A DNA stretch of 64,000 bases from Reticulascus tulasneorum (lineage: Eukaryota; Ascomycota; Sordariomycetes; Glomerellales; Reticulascaceae). The position numbers and the translations under genes were made by a program. The number at the start of each line of letters is the position of its first letter. The stretch's first letter is position 1. Positions 56,299 to 64,000 of the stretch are shown piece after piece. The notes under the pieces were generated by a model, which saw only the letters and a program-made list of their open reading frames with translations, did no database searches and had not been told where the DNA came from. The DNA lies in the NCBI GenBank assembly GCA_001557505.1, contig LSAX01000003.1, positions 496,001-560,000 of the forward strand, given 5' to 3'.

Positions 56299-57396
56299 TA
56301 TCTTGATGGAAGGGGCAGCGACTGATCATCCGGTTTCCGGGTCGTAATTACACAACTCCACACCATATTCCCATCTAATACAAGTGCCACATAACCAGGG
56401 AGCTAGAGAAGACTGTGTTGACTGGTCAGAGAGGGGTGGAGAGCACGGGTATGTAGATAGATATTGAAAATTATCGTTCCATCGCACTGGTATCAGACGC
56501 TTCGAGGACACAGAAAATGGGTTTAGCATTCCTTAGAATAGTTTCTTTCTAAAATTCATGTAGCGTTTTATTTTATTTTATGAAGGTGTACGAACTGAAC
56601 ACAGACCGACGGGTAGATTAATTAGAAGTAATAGAAATCTGCTACTTGTTTGCTATTGATTTGTATTGTTCCTTTGGCAATATTTCTACTCCCCAGCCAG
56701 GTACACTTGGACATTTAAAGCTTAATGACGCCAGAATGCTCTAGTCAGGTACCTCATTCGTAGTTCCCCATATGAGCAAAGCAATGGTGCAGACTAACTT
56801 CCCCTTAAGGTAGGCAATGTAGCTTTTTGACAAGACTAGCCTAGGCTCATATTGCCATCGTAGCCATTGCCATCGTAGCTACTCATTTATTTGTTCCACG
56901 TAAGCCCCGCCGCTGTCAAGGTGGTAAAGTTTCTTTGGTTCCGGTCTTGAATGTGCTGCCAATATGCAGATTAGGGTCCTGCTGCCTTGGGAAGATCGAC
57001 TACATTCCTCACATCAAAAGAATGGGTGAGTTTACAAACTACCAGGCGCCTAGCGGTCAGTGCACCGCACATTTGCTTGCAACAGAAACATGAGTGAAGG
57101 TGACCGGAATGTGGAGTAAGTTGATTTATGAGGCTCGATGGGGGGGTTGGCGTCCACAAAAAGCTCCGCAATCGAATGATCTCATCGGCAGCCTCGGAGA
57201 GCCTGTGCGCACACCCCCACCTTCCACACTAATTAGAAACCAGCGTGCGTTTGGGAAGGGAGGGGAGGGTCGTTACTCAGGTACCAACCGTATCTTTCAT
57301 CAAGTCGTCTCGCTATTCTCATCTCACTTCCATTGTCTCCTCACGGCTCACGGAAGAGGTGGAGAATCAACCGGCACAGCAAATCCAACCTCAAAG
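56299..57396. other. Intergenic, promoter and leader of acetyl-CoA hydrolase
   Basis: No gene is seen. The last 300 bases carry CT-rich leader features; the hydrolase frame is open upstream of its ATG but looks non-coding. Confidence 0.5.
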
Positions 57397-59206
57397 ATGG
57401 CGTCGCCAATTGCTTCCGCCGCGCTCAAGGCCCGAGTACGGCGCCCTTCGATGCTCCAAAAGCTTACTCAGCCTCAAGATCTCCTTCATCATTTTCCCAA
57501 CGGCGCGTATATTGGGTGGTCTGGATTTACTGGTGTGGGATATCCGAAGTAGGTTAGCCTCGGTCTTCGTCAGTTGGCGGTTACACAAACATGGCCAGAC
57601 TCTTGGGTTTGGGGACCGGCTATCATGTGCTACAAGACTAACGCATTGGAAATAGGAAGATGCCAACCTTCCTTGCGGACCATGTTGATAAAAACAGTCT
57701 GCAGGGACAGCTAAAGTATACTCTGTTCGTGGGAGCCTCATCCGGGGCAGAGACAGAGAATCGATGGGCTGGCTTGGACATGATCGAGCGACGGAGTCCG
57801 CATCAGGTTGGGAAGGCCATCGCGAAGGGCATCAACGAAGGCCGCATCAAGTTTTTTGATAAGCACCTATCCATGTTCCCGGTGGACCTAGTCTATGTAA
57901 GAATAACCCTGGTGGCCATCTGGTGTTTCTGTCTGCTCATCGATCGCCGTAGGGATTCTATACCAAGGACCGGCCGACTAACAAGCTGGATGTGGTGATT
58001 GTTGAGGCCACCGATATCAAGGAGGATGGAAGCATCGTCCCTGGCGCCTCCGTCGGAGCGACACCGGAACTGGTTCAGTTGGCAGACAAGGTACGGACCT
58101 GTCCCAAGCATCGGCATCATCACTCTGGACGGAGTTGAATTCTCACACGGGCACAGATTATCATCGAGGTGAATACCTCATTGCCCAGCTTTGAGGGTCT
58201 TCATGATATCACAATGACCGATCTCCCACCGTCGCGCAAACCATATCTTATTATGGGCGTCGAGGATCGTATTGGCACGACTTCGATTCCCATCGATCCA
58301 GAAAAGGTTGTCGGAATCATCGAGTCCGACTACCAAGATCAGACGTTGCCGAACACGCCTGCGGATGCGACCAGTAAGGCGATCGCTGGTCACTTGATCG
58401 AATTCTTCGAGCATGAAGTCAAGCACGGTCGTCTGCCCAAATCGCTTCTCCCTCTTCAATCGGGAATCGGCAACATCGCAAATGCCGTCATTGGGGGTTT
58501 GCAAGACAGCAATTTCTGGAACCTCAAGGTATGGACAGAAGTGATCCAGGACACTTTCCTCGATTTGTTCGACTCTGGACATCTCGACTTTGCAACCGCC
58601 ACCTCGGTCCGTTTCTCTCCCGAAGGTTTCAAGCGCTTCTACGACAACTGGGAATCGTACCACAATAAGCTTCTTCTTCGGAGCCAGCAAGTTTCCAACT
58701 CCCCGGAGATCATCCGCCGATTGGGTGTGATTGGCATGAATACGCCTGTAGAAGTCGACATCTACGCCCATGCCAACAGCACTTGCGTAATGGGCAGCCG
58801 AATGCTCAACGGCCTCGGGGGCAGCGCAGACTTTCTCCGCAACGCAAAGTACAGCATCATGCACACACCGAGCACGCGCCCCTCAAAAACAGATCCGCAT
58901 GGCGTGAGCTGCATCGTCCCAATGTGCACGCACATCGATCAGACAGAGCATGATCTGGATGTCATCGTGACAGAGAATGGGCTTGCTGATGTGAGGGGAC
59001 TGAGTCCCAGGGAACGAGCCCGTGTCATTATCAAGATGTGTGCGCACCCACTCTACGTGCCTATACTGGAAAGATATTTTGACAAGGCTGAGTTCGAGTG
59101 CTTAAGAAAGGGATGGGGTCACGAGCCGCATTTGCTGTTCAATACTTTTGACATGCACAAAGCGTTGATGGAGGAGGGCAGCATGCAAAAGGTTAGTAGT
59201 TGGTAA
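57397..59206 (+). CDS. ACH1: Acetyl-CoA hydrolase / CoA-transferase (Ach1 type)
   Basis: Mitochondrial enzyme that moves CoA between acetate, succinate and propionate and is used on acetate and in propionyl-CoA detoxification. Exons 57397..57548, 57656..57896, 57953..58090 and 58157..59206 give 526 residues, the same length as yeast Ach1. Visible: [69 protein letters not shown], and the catalytic glutamate Glu450 in [18 protein letters not shown]. The C-terminus ends in SSW. Introns are 107, 56 and 66 nt, all GT-AG. The N-terminus is basic ([12 protein letters not shown]), which fits mitochondrial import. Confidence 0.96.
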
Positions 59207-59777
59207 GTTGGCGGAAGCAACGAGCTGCGCAGCTTGTTTCCACTCCTACTTGAAAACAATAGAATGCCGAAATGCATGGAAGCTAGGCAAAGCTTTTGGA
59301 ATGGGCCATAAGATGAAGATCATATTGATTTTGTTATACTCAAGATATGCCTGTACATAGGAGTGGCATCAAAGGCTCGCTTTCGCATCTTCCGTCTATT
59401 GGCGCAAAAGAAAAGAAACATCCCTTGAGGTCCACTCCAGTTATGCAGAGGGGCGCACAAATGATCGCGGATCTCATTTCCGTAGTCTCCGAGGCTAGTG
59501 ACCCGCCGAGCGGATACCCCAGCACAATAAATCCTTTCATACTCCTACACGGCGGCGCAGATCTCTTAAGAACCCATGAGGCACCAAAATTTCCTACAGA
59601 TAGAGCAAAGAAAGTCAAGAGCCTGGTTGAAGTTACAGAGACTAGAGAGGCAGTCAATGATCAAGTTAGTCCTTTATTTGTACACATCAGTCCTAAGCTT
59701 GGCTAGCTACAACGAGAATTTGTTGCCTTAGGAAATACCAATCTCCAATATCGCAAATGCTGGCATTGATGATAGTC
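59207..59777. other. Convergent intergenic region
   Basis: Between the convergent hydrolase and oxidase genes. Open frames of 105-119 codons exist on both strands (59340-59706), but they overlap each other and lack recognisable domains, so no gene is called. Confidence 0.45.
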
Positions 59778-61434
59778 TCATACATGAGCCACTTTAAAGC
59801 CTCCAGGCACAAGTTCTGTAAACACCAGCGTTGGATCATACTTGTTCCTGATGCACTGCAGCCGTTCCAAGTTTCCAGCAGCATAGCCTTCGAAGACTGG
59901 CTGGCCCTTATCGGCATCGTTCAGGTACAGATACGGAGACTCCAATCCTCTTGCCTTAACCTCTCCCGTGATGTTCGTGTTGACCTGGGCAAGGAAAGCC
60001 TCAATCTTCGAATCGTCCTCGGCGTTGGTCCAGGAGATGCTTTCCTCGAGCCAGATATACGGCGCCTTTGTAACATCAACTCCCATCGGATCCGGTGTTC
60101 CAGCTGCGACGAACCCCTTGGTTATGACATTGTACGCAAGACCCAGGATGATTCCTGTGATGTTGGCGAGTTGCTCCTGTGCAGCGTTGATGTAAACGTC
60201 GTGGATGAGGCCCATGACTTCGCGCTCGGCGCTGAAGGAGATGACAAAGAACTTCTGTCGCTGGCCGAGAGCGAGATCCGGGTGCTCTTTGAATGGAGCA
60301 TCCGTCTCGACAGTCCAGTTGAACATGGATCTGCGTGCTAAGGTGCTGCTGACAAGTGGGAGGTTGGGCTCAGTAAAGTTCTCAAGTGCCGCCGGCGCAG
60401 ATTCGTCTCCGCTGTAGAACGACATCTCGCCGTAGATTGGCACGGGAAAGATATAGCCGTAATTAACGACTGGAGTTATGGAGGATTTTACGTCGTCAGA
60501 CCCATTGACGGCCCAGTTGAAGATGGCATCTATCCACTTCTCGGCAACTCCTGGACCGTGGCTCAGCTGCCCAATGTACACCTCTGGGGCGGCTATCGTG
60601 TTCAAGTCAAATCTCGTGACGAAGCAGTAATTGTTACCGCCTCCTCGCAGCGCCCAAAAGAGGTCGGCATGCTCATTGTCGACCGTGGCCTCGACTACTT
60701 GTCCATCAGCGAGAACACACTACAGTTCACGTTAGCGTTTCCTGAATCTGTACTATGTCCGAATGGGTATCTACCTGGTAGGCACGAATGTTTGCCGATG
60801 CCCAACCGTGCTCGTAGCCAAAGAATGAGATGCCGCCCCCGAGAAGAAAGCCGGGTACGCCGACGACACCCATTCTGCCACCGACAACGGTCAGGCCGTG
60901 GGGCTCGAGAGGCTCGTAGACCTTTGCCCAATGATTCCCCGGGCCAACAGAGACGAAAGACTTATCCTCTGATAAAGACACCTGATTCAGATTCGTGCTC
61001 GAGAGCAGAACGCCAGTGGAATTGATATTCGCAGCGTCAGAAATGGGCATATGACCACCTCCTCGCATGGCAAACGGTGTATTCAAACTTGCGAGAGTTG
61101 TGATGACAAGCGAGACTTCCTCAGCAGACGCTGGCGCAACAACGCAAGCAGGTTCTAGCCAGGCGGTAGCAGACCAGGATACTATGACACAAGTTTGAGT
61201 TTAGTCACTAGCCTTGTAATCGGTCGAGGCCAACATACCCTGAGTTTCGTTCACGTATAGTGCGTCCCCGGGGGAAAACGTCTTGTCTGGGAACGTTTGA
61301 GAGAAGAAGGCGCAGGCGTCCTCGGGCGAGGAAATCTCGCCGATGTAGGAGGCCAAAGAGCGTTTTCCGACATGCTGTGAGGCCCCAGACATGGCAAATG
61401 CCATAAGGGCGATGAAAAGCTGCGAGGAATGCAT
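59778..61434 (-). CDS. Secreted FAD-linked oxidoreductase (berberine-bridge-enzyme-like)
   Basis: Flavin oxidase of 514 residues. Exons 61434..61239, 61181..60775 and 60719..59778 join in frame across 57- and 55-nt introns. A signal peptide (about 1-19) is followed by a KR. The FAD-binding type 4 domain has VAPASAEEV, and RGGGHMP with His109 as the covalent flavin ligand. VVGVPGFLLGGGISFFG lacks the cysteine that gives a second flavin link in plant BBEs. DLFWALRGGGNNYCFVT follows. The C-terminal BBE motif is NLERLQCIRNKYDPTLVF. Substrates in fungi range from sugars to secondary metabolites and cannot be told here. The ATG at 61434 is the first of the exon. Confidence 0.93.
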
Positions 61435-62551
61435 ATTTGAGGTTGCGTTGGATGCTGTGTGCTGAAGTTTTACTTAACCGAGTCTCGGCCACAAGTTCAG
61501 AACAGTCAGTGGTGATACTGGCTACAAGACCCCGTTTCCCACGGGAGGGTCTATCATATTTAAGGCCATTTTGACGTTGATATGCATGACGTTCACCAGG
61601 CCGCCACAAGAGAGCCGGAGGCAGTGGTAGCCTCGTATTCGGTATCGCATTCTATGACGCACTGGCATAATGCTGGCGCTGCCCGGATGTGACGAGGTCC
61701 CCCTGATATGGCGAGATGACGATTCGCAAATGCGTGTTGAGCATGGTGCCAAAAGCTTCGCCGAGGAGCCCATGCTCTGTCTTGCAAATTAAGCTTGCGT
61801 CGTCCGGTGTGGGCAACATCTCTCCTTGCCGCCTTACGGGGAGCCAGGTTAGTCCCGGCAGCTCGGTTTCGGTTTCGGTCTTGGAGGCGCTTCTTCGGCA
61901 GTTGAAGGGGATCTCCCACCATACGTCAGATTGTACCCCGGGCCATTGGCGTGATGATCATCCGATAATTGTTCCGCATATAGCGTCTTCTTGGGACGAA
62001 GGTGACAAATGGCAAGATTGATTTTTGGGACGACGTAATGAGGGTAAGGGAGGCAATGTTATGATGCAGTCATGGCCAATTGTTTTGATGAAGCATTTTC
62101 CATATTCTCGAGAAACTAAAATTGGCTCCAGCTGCCACCAGCTGGATTTGATCTGGCCCGAGCGTCTACGCCCTGCATCTTATGCTCCAGGCATCAGCTA
62201 ACCCCCACCTGAATAGCTTCCCCCTTCCACAACCGCAATCAAAGAGTCATGCGCACCTAGTTATACCCTACCCATGTCGTTTCCTAGGGGTGTAAGCCTC
62301 GAAATCTCATTCTGAATTGCTTCCTGAGAGCCTAAAAGCCCTTTCGACGAAACCCATCCTGCAATTTCCAGTCGGTACTCGTGAGCCTTTCGGCTTCGAC
62401 GGGCCACCGCCAACATCTTGAGACATTTGGCTAGATATCAGTATTTACTCTGCGTATCTATTATAGACTTGGTGCGGCTGGTTAGCTGCTACTAACGCTA
62501 TTTTTATTATTCCTCAAACTCGTGTTTTAGTTCTACAAACAGAATTGCGCA
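61435..62551. other. Divergent intergenic region
   Basis: No supported gene. Promoters of the oxidase (minus) and of the membrane protein (plus). A short overlapping pair of frames near 61593-62021 has no recognisable domain. Confidence 0.45.
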
Positions 62552-63664
62552 ATGGTCAAACCCCGGACTATCACGGCAATCCTTGTCGCCAGCATTGCAA
62601 GCGCCTTGTGTATTGGCGGGATTCACCTGCTCGTTCGGTTCCGCATTGCCAAGATCAACCAGGATCCAAGGCACTGGATCCACCTGGCACGCACTGACGT
62701 TTATGGCCTTTGCTACGACGGCTGCGACGACTGTCTTGAGGTTGACAGTATCTTCAATGCGTGCGCCATGACGGCTAGTGTTGATCTTCCAGGTGTTATC
62801 TGCGATGCTTCTAGCATGTGGACATGGGCAGATAAATACCCACTCGAATGCCTCAGTGTAGTTGGCCAGATTGTCAAGGGAAGCGAAATTCAGAGCAGGA
62901 GGCGATGGTACTGGCTCTGTGTGCTTGTGCCACTCATGGCTATTCCGCTAGGACTTGGGGTCCGATCAGTCCTCAGAGACAGAGGAGCCCTCAACAATTG
63001 GCCAGCATGGGCAGTTCAAATGCCACAGCCTCGGCATCGACCACATATACACGTCGAAGGAGCCCACGCAAGCGCCAGAACTCCTCTGCTGACCGCAGGA
63101 TCTGTTTCCGTCCTGGCTCTGGCATTTTTCGCTCAAATACAATCAGTGGATGCCGGTTGGGGCAACTATCCATGCCTCCTAGGAGCGGCTAGCAATCAAT
63201 ACTTCACACATGAGACGGTCGACGGTCCGCTCTTTGGTGTCGTCCACGGCTGGCTGTCAACCTGTTATCAGGAGACGTACACCTGTGGGGAGAGCTGCAC
63301 GACGGATTCTTCCACGCGGACATGTACCACAAATGACTGCACCAGGGAACGATTGTATGAGCCGCCACGCAGTTTTGTTCTGCCTGCGATGCGTCGAATA
63401 CAGCGAGAATGTGGATTTACTCCCGTTATTTCGGTGCCGGTTGCTTTAGGGCAGCGGATTGCCAACGCGAATATCGAACGGCTACTCAGTGTTGGCGTAT
63501 GGGTTGACCGATTCAATGGATCGGATGGGGTTTATCCTGAGATCCAATGCTTGTATAACCATCTTGTAGAGCCGCAGAGGTCGAAGCACAAACCGGCGGG
63601 TGGTTTGTTTCGAGAGCTCTCGGATTGGTGGGAGGGGCGAACCATACATGGTTCCTATCGCTAG
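62552..63664 (+). CDS. Unrecognised cysteine-rich membrane protein
   Basis: Single-exon protein of 370 residues that I do not recognise. Three hydrophobic segments are visible, at about 7-29, 119-138 and 179-197. Between the first two lies a cysteine-rich loop (about 50-100) containing CYDGCDDC. After the third comes a second cysteine-rich region (about 200-270) with GESCTTDSSTRTCTTNDC. Even spacing of the cysteines suggests disulfides and an extracytoplasmic location. The ATG is the first in frame, right after an AT-rich leader. No function can be given. It is the last gene in the window. Confidence 0.7.
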   Translation: MVKPRTITAILVASIASALCIGGIHLLVRFRIAKINQDPRHWIHLARTDVYGLCYDGCDDCLEVDSIFNACAMTASVDLPGVICDASSMWTWADKYPLECLSVVGQIVKGSEIQSRRRWYWLCVLVPLMAIPLGLGVRSVLRDRGALNNWPAWAVQMPQPRHRPHIHVEGAHASARTPLLTAGSVSVLALAFFAQIQSVDAGWGNYPCLLGAASNQYFTHETVDGPLFGVVHGWLSTCYQETYTCGESCTTDSSTRTCTTNDCTRERLYEPPRSFVLPAMRRIQRECGFTPVISVPVALGQRIANANIERLLSVGVWVDRFNGSDGVYPEIQCLYNHLVEPQRSKHKPAGGLFRELSDWWEGRTIHGSYR

Positions 63665-64000
63665 ATTTCGAATTATCCCACTTCCCATTTGGTAGCACGC
63701 TGGTACCCCTGGCTATTAAGTTTTATTACTAGGCTAATACCACCAGATTTGAGCCTTGGACTTTGAGTGATGTGCTGAAATCAAGGTTTCGATGTCGTTC
63801 TCCATCAGAAGTTGTCCCGCAAGTTGAATTGACGAACATTCGACTGACGAGACTGACACTACGATGGAAAACAAGACAGGCAGAGATGATACCAACAGGA
63901 TATTGTTTGATATCAAACTCGTAGCTAGGCACGCGTTACCAATTCACCGCGGATCTGTTACCCTGCAGATGGCACGAGTATTCGTAATGAAGCATGAGAG
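63665..64000. other. Intergenic to window end
   Basis: Nothing recognised in the last 336 bases; short minus-strand frames here have no domain. Confidence 0.5.

Noticed and set aside
59340..59706. Opposed frames of 105 and 119 codons between the hydrolase and oxidase
   Set aside because: They overlap each other, the minus one lacks an ATG, and neither shows a family pattern.
62127..62215. tRNA-like stretch on the minus strand (TAGCTGATGCCTGG and AGATCAAATCC resemble A and B boxes)
   Set aside because: Anticodon and acceptor stems do not pair, and the B box has several mismatches.

Overview
The window is 64 kb of nuclear DNA from a filamentous ascomycete (Pezizomycotina, most likely Sordariomycetes). 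The signs are short introns (about 45-95 nt) with fungal donor, branch and acceptor sites, a Zn2Cys6 regulator, 2EXR and T5orf172 proteins, a hybrid histidine kinase with C-terminal receiver, and a LysM protein next to a hevein-domain GH18 chitinase. No rRNA, tRNA, CRISPR array or intact transposon was recognised. Exon joins were worked out by hand from splice sites and reading frame.

Left part (1-18.5 kb), housekeeping: a rhodanese plus tyrosine-phosphatase protein (minus, 3' end outside the window), a long gene-free leader, a 2EXR protein (minus), a Tcp11/Sok1 protein, an M1 aminopeptidase with a possible upstream mitochondrial-type first exon, and a branched-chain aminotransferase. Middle-left (18.9-30.7 kb), nitrogen and protein use: a Zn2Cys6 regulator, an amidase, a secreted subtilase in 12 exons and a class I aminotransferase.

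Centre (31.4-43.5 kb), the most interesting part: an ankyrin-type protein, a secreted protein with seven LysM modules, a 1209-residue subgroup-C (killer-toxin-like) chitinase read divergently from the LysM gene, a medium-chain reductase, and a four-exon gene for a secreted, Kex2-type-processed peptide with ten cysteines. The peptide gene has no long open frame and is easily missed. The chitinase carries its own dibasic site ahead of a 427-residue C-terminal part. The set resembles the parts of a yeast-type chitinase-delivered killer system; that reading is inference.

Right part (43.5-64 kb): a gene-poor stretch, a T5orf172/GIY-YIG protein, a cupin, a GAF hybrid histidine kinase whose start overlaps the stop of an upstream ORF, a broken Ser/Thr-rich secreted-protein gene, acetyl-CoA hydrolase, an FAD-linked oxidase of the BBE type, and an unrecognised cysteine-rich membrane protein.
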